DNA of 61,417 bases from Chitinophaga pinensis. Its GTDB lineage: Bacteria; Bacteroidota; Bacteroidia; NS11-12g; UBA9320. Positions 53,303-61,028 of the stretch are shown here, in pieces; position 1 is the first letter of the stretch, and each line of letters begins with the position of its first letter. Location of the stretch: positions 1-61,417 of the forward strand of contig CAMDBP010000008.1 of the NCBI GenBank assembly GCA_945889315.1, in the 5' to 3' direction. The position numbers and the translations under genes are program-made. The notes beneath the pieces are model-generated. The model saw only the letters and a program-made list of their open reading frames with translations, searched no databases and had not been told where the DNA came from.

Positions 53303-53848
53303 ATGAGATATTCGCTACTACTCTTTACTCTAATACTTGCAGGCGTTTCAAGTGCGCAACGTTCATTTGAACTTTTTGGGGAATCGAAATACTTTTATAC
53401 GAATGTGCGCCAAGTACTCGGTGTTTCCTATAAAGTAAATAACTACACCCACTCGTTATACCTTAGCTATGACAAAGCAGCCTCTGATCAGCGAAACGTA
53501 GGAGTAGGATATCAGTTGGGTTACACCTTGGCCAGTGGATGGGGTATAGATGCAAGTATACAGGGTAGATTTGGAGAATTCCATACGGGCTCCAAAGATA
53601 TTGGTAGGCTGGTTGTTTCGTGTCACGGAAAATTCGTGCTGGAGGAAGGCATTGGATTACACTATCAGCTCAAACGGAAATTTTTAAACGATAGATTAAC
53701 TGTTCAGCCGCTTGTGCGTATAAGCTTTGCACAAGGTTTTGATCAAGTAGAAGAATTAGAAAATTTACCGTTTAGTTACGAGTGTGATGTCCCTTTACGC
53801 GATGTTTCGTATCCTTATCTAGGCTTGCAATATAGATTTAGGTTGTAG
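53303..53848 (+). CDS. Small outer-membrane beta-barrel-like protein
   Basis: A signal peptide (MRYSLLLFTLILAGVSSAQ) is followed by about 160 residues of alternating strands with aromatic girdles and a C-terminus YPYLGLQYRFRL, the usual end of an outer-membrane strand. No specific family is recognised. It starts 41 bases after pepT and ends tail-to-tail, 3 bases from the NqrM candidate. Confidence 0.8.
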   Translation: MRYSLLLFTLILAGVSSAQRSFELFGESKYFYTNVRQVLGVSYKVNNYTHSLYLSYDKAASDQRNVGVGYQLGYTLASGWGIDASIQGRFGEFHTGSKDIGRLVVSCHGKFVLEEGIGLHYQLKRKFLNDRLTVQPLVRISFAQGFDQVEELENLPFSYECDVPLRDVSYPYLGLQYRFRL

Positions 53849-53851
53849 ATA

Positions 53852-54055
53852 CTAAGCCTCTTCGCTCTTACATTCTTCGGTAGGCATTGCGCCACACATA
53901 GTGCACGCAACTCCTTCTTCTTGCATCATCGGATTTTTACCCGCACAACCGCCTCTAACTTCGCCATTTTTTACTAAAAAAAGTCGAACGGACATACCTA
54001 TTAAGGCGATGGCTAAAAGGGTGAGAATTAATCCAAGTACTACTAGAAACTGCAT
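53852..54055 (-). CDS. Candidate Na+-NQR maturation factor NqrM (DUF539-like)
   Basis: A 67-residue protein with one membrane helix (about 2-24) and a short soluble tail with four Cys: Cys37 (GGCAG), Cys51 and Cys54 (CTMC), Cys62. NqrM, a small membrane protein with four conserved Cys needed for iron insertion into Na+-NQR, has this plan (a GxCGG-like motif followed by a C-x-C cluster). It lies 2 kb downstream of nqrF-apbE in opposite orientation with its own -7 element. In Bacteroidota this protein is usually annotated only as a membrane or secreted protein. The NqrM link is an inference. Confidence 0.6.
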   Translation of the reverse strand: MQFLVVLGLILTLLAIALIGMSVRLFLVKNGEVRGGCAGKNPMMQEEGVACTMCGAMPTEECKSEEA

Positions 54056-54059
54056 GACG

Positions 54060-54067
54060 CAAAGGTA
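54060..54067 (-). promoter_or_regulatory. -7 element for the NqrM candidate
   Basis: On the minus strand TACCTTTG matches TAnnTTTG and ends 4 bases before the ATG, so the transcript is nearly leaderless. Confidence 0.5.
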
Positions 54068-54152
54068 TTCGATTAAACATAATATAACCGGTCATTTTGC
54101 CGATACATCTGTCATATTTACCGACGAAAATGGTAACGTAACTTTTTGGCAC

Positions 54153-54160
54153 TATATTCG
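54153..54160 (+). promoter_or_regulatory. Variant -7 element (TTCG form)
   Basis: TATATTCG, one mismatch to TAnnTTTG, lies 35 bases before ATG 54196. Confidence 0.3.
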
Positions 54161-54195
54161 TAAAGCTAAAATTAGTAATCGTGCACAGTCACTTT

Positions 54196-54420
54196 ATGCT
54201 TAAAAGACCAAAATTTATACCGAAATCAACCTTAGTTATTATTGCACTTGTGGTGCTTAACCTTATTGTTTTTCTGGCCGTTTCATCTGGTATAAACATA
54301 AGTCACAAGCACAGAACAACAGATAATATAATAACGAATGCAGACGATAATAACTACTTCAAAGCAGGCGTTAATGTACTGGATTGGAGTTATGCTCTTC
54401 TTCGGTATTTTAATAAATAA
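54196..54420 (+). CDS. Small single-pass membrane protein, unknown
   Basis: A 74-residue protein: basic start (MLKRPKFIPKS), one membrane helix (about 12-32, VIIALVVLNLIVFLAV), then a polar tail. The in-frame GTG at 54181 would add five residues; ATG 54196 gives a normal membrane-anchor start. A weak -7-like element precedes it. No family is recognised. The absence of alternative coding on either strand and a clean inside-positive helix argue that it is real, with moderate confidence. Confidence 0.5.
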   Translation: MLKRPKFIPKSTLVIIALVVLNLIVFLAVSSGINISHKHRTTDNIITNADDNNYFKAGVNVLDWSYALLRYFNK

Positions 54421-54482
54421 GAGGTTAGTAGATATTTAGCTGACATTTAGCCTAGCTATGGCCAATATCTTATTTCTTGTTT

Positions 54483-54490
54483 TACCTTTG
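54483..54490 (+). promoter_or_regulatory. -7 element for the sensor kinase operon
   Basis: TACCTTTG matches TAnnTTTG exactly and ends 11 bases before ATG 54502. Confidence 0.5.
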
Positions 54491-54501
54491 GTTTGAATAA
54501 A

Positions 54502-55569
54502 ATGGAGCACACCGTTAAGTCATTTATTAACAGCACCCAGTACAAGCAACTAACGAAGTATAATCTTCACCATGTTTTACTTTGGCTGGTTTATTTTATG
54601 TTTTGGGTCTATGTGCTTAGTCCTGGAAGTAGCACGTTAGATTTTTATATCAACTCATTCGTCATTGTAACTATTCATGCATTGGTGAGTTATTTTAATA
54701 TCTACTTTCTCTTTCCTGTCTTTTTACAAAAAAGGGATTATTTAAAGTATTTCGCAGCAATATCACTCAGTATTTCTCTTGGAACCTTTTTAGAGTCGGG
54801 TGCTTTTTTAGCCCTAAATACCATTGGTCCAGAGGATAAATTATCGCTACTCTCCCTGCGCTTTTTATTGACGACGGCTATGGCTATCATTTACACAACG
54901 GCCATTACCATGAGTCTTAAATTGGTGAAACATTGGTATGAGAAAGAACGTCTTGCTAAAGTGTTAGAGACGTTAAATGCCGAAACTGAATTGAAGTACC
55001 TTAAATCACAAATTAATCCGCATTTTCTATTCAATAGTTTAAATAGTATTTATGCGTTATCACTTCAAAAATCTGATTTCACACCGGATTTAATTTTAAA
55101 ACTTAGTGATATTTTGCGTTATCTGCTATACGAAGGGAGTGAAAAAAAAGTAAGTTTAACGCAAGAGATAAAGTATTTAAGGAGTTACTTGGAGCTAGAA
55201 AAGGTTAGGCATGGAGATCGTATGGATTTGCAAATTGAAATACAAGGAGAAACAGATTCATATGAGATAGCCCCAATGCTACTTATCCCGTTTGTAGAAA
55301 ATAGTTTTAAGCATGGTCTGGGGAAGGACAGATCGAATGGTTTTGTGAAGGTCTTAATAGTTACGCATGAAGACGATTTGCATTTTGAGATAGTTAATAG
55401 TAAGCCAAGTACGGGCAGCGAAATAAGTCAGCAAGCAGGTTATCAAGGTGGGATAGGACTAATTAATGTCAAAAAAAGATTAAATTTACTTTACCCAAAG
55501 CAACATGCGTTAGAATTGATTAGTACAGAAACTGAATTCAAAGTATCCCTAGACATAAAATTAACTTAA
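54502..55569 (+). CDS. LytS-type membrane sensor histidine kinase
   Basis: A 355-residue kinase of the His_kinase (LytS/YehU) family. Four membrane segments in residues 23-145 form the sensor, followed by a short coiled-coil. The phosphoacceptor His174 lies in KSQINPHFLFNSLNS. The ATPase domain has an N-box (PFVENSFKHG, Asn267) and a GGIGLINVKKRL G-box. ATG 54502 fits the -7 element; TTG 54493 would lie before the predicted transcription start. The partner regulator follows 11 bases later. Confidence 0.93.
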   Translation: MEHTVKSFINSTQYKQLTKYNLHHVLLWLVYFMFWVYVLSPGSSTLDFYINSFVIVTIHALVSYFNIYFLFPVFLQKRDYLKYFAAISLSISLGTFLESGAFLALNTIGPEDKLSLLSLRFLLTTAMAIIYTTAITMSLKLVKHWYEKERLAKVLETLNAETELKYLKSQINPHFLFNSLNSIYALSLQKSDFTPDLILKLSDILRYLLYEGSEKKVSLTQEIKYLRSYLELEKVRHGDRMDLQIEIQGETDSYEIAPMLLIPFVENSFKHGLGKDRSNGFVKVLIVTHEDDLHFEIVNSKPSTGSEISQQAGYQGGIGLINVKKRLNLLYPKQHALELISTETEFKVSLDIKLT

Positions 55570-55580
55570 ATTATTTATAT

Positions 55581-56294
55581 ATGAATTGTATCGCCGTAGA
55601 TGATGAACCTTTAGCATTAGACATAATAGAAGCTTATGTCAATAAGCATCCTGATCTTACCTTAATAGCCCGCTGCAATAATGCAGCTGAAGCGAGCGAA
55701 GTATTAAAAAGTAGAAAAGTAGATTTAATGTTTCTGGATATACAGATGCCTGAAATTAATGGCCTAAGTTTTATTAAATCATTAGAAACAAAACCACTTT
55801 TTATTCTTACTACTGCATATCCAGATTTTGCTGTTGAAGGTTTTGATCTAAATGCCTTAGATTACTTATTAAAACCAATTGCCTATGATCGTTTTGAACG
55901 AGCCATCGAAAAGGCTAAAGAATATCAAAAGATAAAAGGTACTGAAGATGTTGCAGAAACAGATATGGAGAGTGATTTCATTTTTGTTAAAGCCAATCAG
56001 AAGCTCATTAAACTTGCCTATAATGACATTTTTTATATTGAAGCATTTGCCGACTATGTGAAAATTTACTTAGAGAATGACAAGAAAATAGTAACGCTTC
56101 AAACCATGAAAAACATGGAGAAGAAATTACCAGAAGAACTATTTAGCAGAGTACATCGATCCTTCATAGTAAATAGAAATAAAGTGGCATCCTTTTCTAC
56201 ATCTATTTGTGAGGTGAGTAGTATTAAAATTCCCATCGGCAAAAATTACAAAGAGAACTTTATCGGTCTAATGAAAGACAATAAAATACTATAA
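55581..56294 (+). CDS. LytTR-family response regulator
   Basis: A 237-residue regulator with a receiver domain (AVDDEPLAL acidic pair; phosphoacceptor Asp53 in LMFLDIQMPEING; Lys in YLLKPI) and a C-terminal LytTR DNA-binding domain (about 133-237; FVKANQKLIKLAYNDIFYIEA, FSRVHRSFIVNRNKV). It pairs with the LytS kinase upstream. The stop overlaps mazG (TAATG), suggesting cotranscription with a nucleotide-pool enzyme. Target genes are unknown. Confidence 0.94.
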   Translation: MNCIAVDDEPLALDIIEAYVNKHPDLTLIARCNNAAEASEVLKSRKVDLMFLDIQMPEINGLSFIKSLETKPLFILTTAYPDFAVEGFDLNALDYLLKPIAYDRFERAIEKAKEYQKIKGTEDVAETDMESDFIFVKANQKLIKLAYNDIFYIEAFADYVKIYLENDKKIVTLQTMKNMEKKLPEELFSRVHRSFIVNRNKVASFSTSICEVSSIKIPIGKNYKENFIGLMKDNKIL

Positions 56295-57055
56295 TGGATA
56301 AAAGGCTAGAAGCTTTTGGCAGGCTCCTAAACATAATGGATGATTTGCGTGAAAAATGTCCTTGGGATCGCAAACAAACCAATGAGACCCTACGTCATCT
56401 GACCATTGAAGAAACCTATGAACTTAGTGATGCTATTTTAGAGAATGATAGTGACGAAATAAAGAAAGAGCTTGGTGATTTGTTTTTACATCTGGTTTTT
56501 TATGCCAAAATAGGGGAGGAGAAGCAGCAATTTGATGTGACAGATGTATTAAACTCAGTGTGTGAAAAACTGATTTATCGTCATCCGCATATTTATGGAG
56601 ACGTTGAAGTAAAGGATGATGAAGAGGTAAAACAAAATTGGGAACAACTCAAGTTAAAAGAAGGAATTAACAAAACGGTACTTGGTGGAGTTCCAAGCTC
56701 GATGCCCAGCCTTGTAAAGGCCATGCGTATGCAAGACAAAGCAGCGCAAGTTGGTTTTGATTGGCCGAATAAAGATGACGTATGGGATAAAGTGGAAGAA
56801 GAGCTTCAGGAATTTAAAGAAGCAGAGGGCGAAGAAAAGGAAGCGGAATTTGGAGATCTTATTTTTAGCTTGGTAAACTATGCGCGTTGGCTTAAAATAA
56901 ACCCTGATGATGCATTAGAGAAGACCAATAAGAAGTTTAAACTCCGCTTTGAGGCAATAGAAGCCTATGCAACTAAAAACAGCTTGAAGTGGGAAGATAT
57001 GTCGCTGGCACAAATGGATGAAATCTGGAATGAAGCCAAAAAAAATCACGTGTAA
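56294..57055 (+). CDS. mazG: Nucleoside triphosphate pyrophosphohydrolase MazG
   Basis: MazG hydrolyses NTPs to NMPs and pyrophosphate. The 253-residue protein has the two MazG domains of the long form: the first with CPWDRKQTNETLRHLTIEETYEL and EIKKELGDLFLHLVF, the second with WDKVEEELQEFKEAE and EAEFGDLIFSLVNYARW, each with the metal-binding ExxE-x-ExxD arrangement. It overlaps the regulator gene by one base. Confidence 0.95.
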   Translation: MDKRLEAFGRLLNIMDDLREKCPWDRKQTNETLRHLTIEETYELSDAILENDSDEIKKELGDLFLHLVFYAKIGEEKQQFDVTDVLNSVCEKLIYRHPHIYGDVEVKDDEEVKQNWEQLKLKEGINKTVLGGVPSSMPSLVKAMRMQDKAAQVGFDWPNKDDVWDKVEEELQEFKEAEGEEKEAEFGDLIFSLVNYARWLKINPDDALEKTNKKFKLRFEAIEAYATKNSLKWEDMSLAQMDEIWNEAKKNHV

Positions 57056-57123
57056 AATAAGAAGAACTACTTCTTATTTCATTTCTAACGTCAGAGTTTT
57101 CCGCACAAACTAAACAATGTCCT

Positions 57124-57131
57124 TATATTTG
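57124..57131 (+). promoter_or_regulatory. -7 element for the plug gene
   Basis: TATATTTG matches TAnnTTTG exactly, 15 bases before ATG 57147. Confidence 0.5.
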
Positions 57132-57146
57132 ATACTACTATAATTC

Positions 57147-58412
57147 ATGAAATTTAAACTTACAGTAATATTCCTACTAGTGCTTTTTTTTGGAGCCAAA
57201 GCCCAATCTGTAACGTATGAAAATACCAGTTATGGTGCAGATATCCGGACCGTAATCTTACAAAAGGCGATAAGTATTTACGATCCACTTCCCTTGATAG
57301 CACTAGGCAGCAGTGAAAAGCTGAGATTATCGTTTGACATATTAAGTCCGAATAACGAGTTTTTTAACTACACGTATATCCACTGTGATCGAAATTGGCA
57401 AGAATCTTCACTCCAGCAAATGGAGTACATCAGCGGTAAGCTGATGGGAGATATTGTAGATTTCAAATATTCGACCAATACCTATCAGAAATACACACAT
57501 TATGCATTGAACTTTCCAGAAAAAGATATGGAGATTACTAAGTCGGGTAATTATATTTTAAAAATTTATCGGAATTTTGATCTGGAAGATGTGGTGTTAA
57601 CGCGAAGGTTTATGGTACTTGATAAACGCACTAGTGTAAGTACGAATATACGAAGTGCTACAGATCCTGAGTACCGGTTTACGCATCAAGAAGTAGATTT
57701 TTCGGTCAATTATGAAGGATTTACTATCCCTAATCCTTTTACGGATGTGAACGTTACAATTTTGCAAAATAATAGTTGGAACAATGCGATCTATAATTTG
57801 AAACCGTTGTTCGTCAATAATAATGCGCTTTCATTTAATTACGAAGACAAGAACTTATTTCCAGGAACCAATGAATTTCGATTTTTTGATATACGATCAT
57901 TGCGTAATTTTAGCAATAATGTAATTAAAAAATATACAGATACAGTTCAAAATTGTGTTTTGAGACCTGACGAGCCTAGATTTCACCTAACCTATGTACG
58001 TTGGTTAGATTACAACGGTAAGCGAGAGATTGCAAATAGCGATGGGACGAATGTTGTGGAAGATGGCGACTACGCCATGATTCATTTTTACTATAAAAGT
58101 AATGACCTTAGAGATTTAGGTGATCTTTATGTTTATGGAGAACTTACAGATTGGCAGTTAAAAGAAGAATTTAAAATGAAATACTGGCCAGATTACAAAA
58201 TGTATGGTGTGTCCACGTTGCTCAAGCAGAGCTATTATAATTATCATGTAGTACTCAAAGATAATGAAGGCCATATAGATTATACGATGACAGAAGGAAA
58301 TCATCAAGAAACGGAGAATGATTATACCCTATTGATTTATCACAAAAATATCTATTATGGCTACGACGAGTTAATTGGGGCCGTTACCTCAAATACCAAT
58401 ACGATAAAATAG
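57147..58412 (+). CDS. Type IX secretion system plug protein (DUF5103)
   Basis: A 421-residue secreted protein (signal peptide ending FGAKAQ). The order of segments is that of DUF5103 proteins: AISIYDPLPLIALGSSEKLRLSFD, then FNYTYIHCDRNWQESSL, ending near GYDELIGAVTSN. In Flavobacterium this family is the plug that seals the periplasmic side of the SprA translocon when no substrate is passing. It has its own -7 element. It shares the window with porT, gldD, gldE and a type IX substrate. Confidence 0.88.
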   Translation: MKFKLTVIFLLVLFFGAKAQSVTYENTSYGADIRTVILQKAISIYDPLPLIALGSSEKLRLSFDILSPNNEFFNYTYIHCDRNWQESSLQQMEYISGKLMGDIVDFKYSTNTYQKYTHYALNFPEKDMEITKSGNYILKIYRNFDLEDVVLTRRFMVLDKRTSVSTNIRSATDPEYRFTHQEVDFSVNYEGFTIPNPFTDVNVTILQNNSWNNAIYNLKPLFVNNNALSFNYEDKNLFPGTNEFRFFDIRSLRNFSNNVIKKYTDTVQNCVLRPDEPRFHLTYVRWLDYNGKREIANSDGTNVVEDGDYAMIHFYYKSNDLRDLGDLYVYGELTDWQLKEEFKMKYWPDYKMYGVSTLLKQSYYNYHVVLKDNEGHIDYTMTEGNHQETENDYTLLIYHKNIYYGYDELIGAVTSNTNTIK

Positions 58413-58443
58413 AAATTTTTCTTTCCATTCTCGTTTAGTAGTA

Positions 58444-58451
58444 TATTTTCG
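58444..58451 (+). promoter_or_regulatory. Variant -7 element (TTCG form) for dprA
   Basis: TATTTTCG has one mismatch to TAnnTTTG and ends 11 bases before GTG 58463. Confidence 0.35.
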
Positions 58452-58462
58452 TCTTACTTGAC

Positions 58463-59563
58463 GTGGATAAAGATTTAGTCTATAAAATAGCGCTCACACA
58501 AATTCCGGGTATCGGAAGTGTACTGGCAAAAAACCTTATAGGGTATTGTGGCGGGGTAGAGCCTATTTTCAATAAATCTATATCCTTTTTAAAGAAAATA
58601 CCTGGCGTAGGCGACGTATTAGCTGCAAATATCAAAGGATTTAGTGATTTTACTAAAGCTGAAAGCGAGTGTCACTTTATAGTTAGAAATGATATTAAAT
58701 CTATCTTTTTTTTAGATGCTGACTATCCCATAAGGCTCAAGAATATACCAGATTGTCCTATTTTACTTTATGTAAAGGGAAATGGAAATTTGTCACCCGA
58801 AAAATGTATCGCCATTGTAGGTACACGTAACATGACAGCCTATGGTAAGCAATTTATTAATCAGTTTATTGAAGACCTAAAACCGTATAATGCAACCGTT
58901 GTAAGTGGATTAGCCTATGGTGTAGATGTTTGGGCGCATAAACAGTGTGTAAAGATGGGACTCAATACCTATGGCGTTGTAGCACATGGTTTGGATAGGA
59001 TTTATCCTGCTGTGCATACCAACGTTGCAACAGATATGCTAGCACACACAGGAGCCGTAATAACTGAATTTGTTTCGGGTACCACTCCAGATAGAGAAAA
59101 TTTTCCGAAACGGAATAGAATTGTGGCAGGGATGGTGGACGCAGTTGTAGTTGTAGAATCGGCTATTAGTGGAGGCTCGCTGATTACGGCAGAAATAGCA
59201 AATCAGTATAATCGAGATGTTTTGGCAGTTCCAGGAAATAGTGGTGCGAAATATTCTGCGGGGTGTAATTATTTAATCAAAAGCCATAAAGCAAATCTTA
59301 TTGAGGGGATTGATGATTTGGTGACATTATTAAACTGGGATGTAAAAATAGAGAAACAAACTCAACGCCAGTTATTTGTAGAGCTAACCGATAATGAGCA
59401 AGTGATTCTTGCCTTGATTCGAGAGAACAGAGAGATGGGAATAGACCAATTAATGGCTCAAGCAAATTTTAGTTCAAGTCTGTTAGCCATGACTTTATTA
59501 GAATTAGAAATGAAAAACTGTATAACTTCGCTGCCCGGTAAGCGATATCAACCCATCTACTAA
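58463..59563 (+). CDS. dprA: DNA processing protein DprA
   Basis: DprA protects incoming single-stranded DNA and loads RecA in natural transformation. The 366-residue protein has an N-terminal helix-hairpin-helix part (LTQIPGIGSVLAKNLI), the Rossmann-like DprA core (IVGTRNMTAYGKQ, VVSGLAYGVDVWAHKQ, VVESAISGGSLITAEIA) and a C-terminal winged-helix (about 305-366). The start is GTG 58463. queA begins at the next base after its stop. Confidence 0.95.
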   Translation: MDKDLVYKIALTQIPGIGSVLAKNLIGYCGGVEPIFNKSISFLKKIPGVGDVLAANIKGFSDFTKAESECHFIVRNDIKSIFFLDADYPIRLKNIPDCPILLYVKGNGNLSPEKCIAIVGTRNMTAYGKQFINQFIEDLKPYNATVVSGLAYGVDVWAHKQCVKMGLNTYGVVAHGLDRIYPAVHTNVATDMLAHTGAVITEFVSGTTPDRENFPKRNRIVAGMVDAVVVVESAISGGSLITAEIANQYNRDVLAVPGNSGAKYSAGCNYLIKSHKANLIEGIDDLVTLLNWDVKIEKQTQRQLFVELTDNEQVILALIRENREMGIDQLMAQANFSSSLLAMTLLELEMKNCITSLPGKRYQPIY

Positions 59564-60736
59564 ATGATAAAAAAGTCAGACTTCCACTTTAATCTTAAAG
59601 ATGAACACATAGCAAAATATCCATTAGCTAAAAGAGATGAAAGTAAATTGCTCGTCTACCAAAATGGGACAACAAAACATTCTGTTTTCAAAAATATAGG
59701 AGATTTTTTGGATAATGATACCTTGGTAGTGATGAATAATGCCAAGGTGATTCCAGCCCGACTTTATTTTAAACGAGCAAGTGGAGCAACTATTGAAGTG
59801 TTGCTTTTGGAGCCTATTTTTCCTGCCAGTTACGAGGCCATTTTTACGGCTACCTCAAGTTGTAGATGGAAGTGCATCATAGGTAATAGCAAAAAATGGA
59901 AGGATAATGAAATGATTTTTTTAGCTGAGAACACATCCATCATAGGGGCAAGGTTAATAGATAGAGACGAACGTATAGTAGAATTAACCTGGGACAGTGG
60001 AGAATGCTTTACGCAGTTGTTAGATAGGATCGGGGAGTTGCCGTTGCCACCTTATCTAAATAGGGATATAGAAGCCTCGGATGTAAAAACCTATCAAACC
60101 GTTTTTGCTAAAAATGCCGGCAGTGTAGCAGCGCCTACGGCGGGGTTGCATTTTACGGATCGTGTACTGAGTAGTCTTCAGGCCAAAGGTGTGGTTTTAG
60201 GAGAAGTAACACTACATGTAGGTGCAGGAACATTTTTGCCAGTCAAAGAAGATAATGTAATGGATCACGATATGCATAGAGAGCATTTTGAGATTAAAAG
60301 AGATACCCTAGATTTACTCGTATCTAAAAACAAGCGCGTATGTGTGGGCACTACGTCTATGCGTGTGCTGGAGAGTATTTATTGGATTGGTGTTCAGTTA
60401 AGTAAAGGGGATACCAAGATGATGGTAGATAAGTTGGAACCGTATGCAGATAGCACACACTTAACGTATAACGAGTCCCTTAACGAAGTTAAGCGCTATA
60501 TGGAGTTAAATGCCATTGATACATTACAGGCAGCAACAGAAATACTGATATTACCCCATTATAAGCCTAAAAGCTGTCTTGGTTTGATAACTAATTTTCA
60601 CTTGCCAGAGAGTACATTACTTATGTTAATAGCCAGTGTAGTGGGAGATAACTGGCGAAATATCTATCAAGAAGCGCAATCACACAATTTTCGTTTTTTA
60701 AGTTACGGAGATAGTAGTTTGTTGTTTGTAGATTAG
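59564..60736 (+). CDS. queA: S-adenosylmethionine:tRNA ribosyltransferase-isomerase QueA
   Basis: QueA builds epoxyqueuosine on preQ1-modified tRNA from SAM. The start FHFNLKDEHIAKYPLAKRDESKLLV, NNAKVIPARL, AAPTAGLHFT and LHVGAGTFLPVK with the later TTSMRVLES are diagnostic. 390 residues, longer than E. coli QueA (356). ATG directly follows the dprA stop. Its substrate is made by Tgt, encoded at 31583. Confidence 0.95.
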   Translation: MIKKSDFHFNLKDEHIAKYPLAKRDESKLLVYQNGTTKHSVFKNIGDFLDNDTLVVMNNAKVIPARLYFKRASGATIEVLLLEPIFPASYEAIFTATSSCRWKCIIGNSKKWKDNEMIFLAENTSIIGARLIDRDERIVELTWDSGECFTQLLDRIGELPLPPYLNRDIEASDVKTYQTVFAKNAGSVAAPTAGLHFTDRVLSSLQAKGVVLGEVTLHVGAGTFLPVKEDNVMDHDMHREHFEIKRDTLDLLVSKNKRVCVGTTSMRVLESIYWIGVQLSKGDTKMMVDKLEPYADSTHLTYNESLNEVKRYMELNAIDTLQAATEILILPHYKPKSCLGLITNFHLPESTLLMLIASVVGDNWRNIYQEAQSHNFRFLSYGDSSLLFVD

Positions 60737-60738
60737 GA

Positions 60739-60746
60739 TTATTTTT
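60739..60746 (+). promoter_or_regulatory. Possible -7 element upstream of tRNA-Ala
   Basis: TATTTTTG matches TAnnTTTG, 58 bases before the tRNA. A start near 60751 would give a precursor leader of about 50 bases. Confidence 0.3.
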
Positions 60747-60804
60747 GTGCTCTTATCGATTTTAGTATTCGTATTGGATTTTAAGATATAGTTTGATTTT
60801 ACAT

Positions 60805-60878
60805 GGGGGATTAGCTCAGTTGGCTAGAGCGTTTGCATGGCATGCAAAAGGTCATCGGTTCGATTCCGATATTCTCCA
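60805..60878 (+). tRNA. tRNA-Ala (anticodon GGC)
   Basis: A 74-base cloverleaf: acceptor GGGGGAT pairing with ATTCTCC (60871-60877, with G-U wobbles), D-stem GCTC/GAGC, anticodon stem TTTGC/GCAAA with loop ATGGCAT (anticodon GGC), T-arm ATCGG/CCGAT with loop TTCGATT, discriminator A 60878. CCA is not encoded. A terminator follows at once. Confidence 0.95.
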
Positions 60879-60883
60879 CTTAC

Positions 60884-60913
60884 AAAAAAAGCCCCAGTCG
60901 TTTGGGGCTTTTT
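60884..60913. terminator. Terminator after tRNA-Ala
   Basis: Stem AAAAAGCCCCA/TGGGGCTTTTT with a short loop (GTCGTT), A's on the left and T's on the right, so it could work in both directions. Confidence 0.9.
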
Positions 60914-60985
60914 GTCTGTAAATCAATAACTTAGCATTTTTCATTTTTTTATAAAAACACGCAAAATAGGGGGCGATTCGGGTAG

Positions 60986-61007
60986 TTTAGCACTGTTTTA
61001 GCACTGT
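60986..61007. repeat. Tandem 11-base direct repeat
   Basis: TTTAGCACTGT occurs twice head-to-tail (60986-60996 and 60997-61007) in the gap between tRNA-Ala and the decayed gene. Its role is unknown; a recombination or attachment site is possible only because of the tRNA neighbour. Confidence 0.7.
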
Positions 61008-61028
61008 TTTTCAACCACTTTTTATCTA

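Noticed and set aside
60805-60878. Reading the tRNA as another isoacceptor
   Set aside because: The 7-base loop between TTTGC and GCAAA places GGC at the anticodon with U33 before it, giving alanine.
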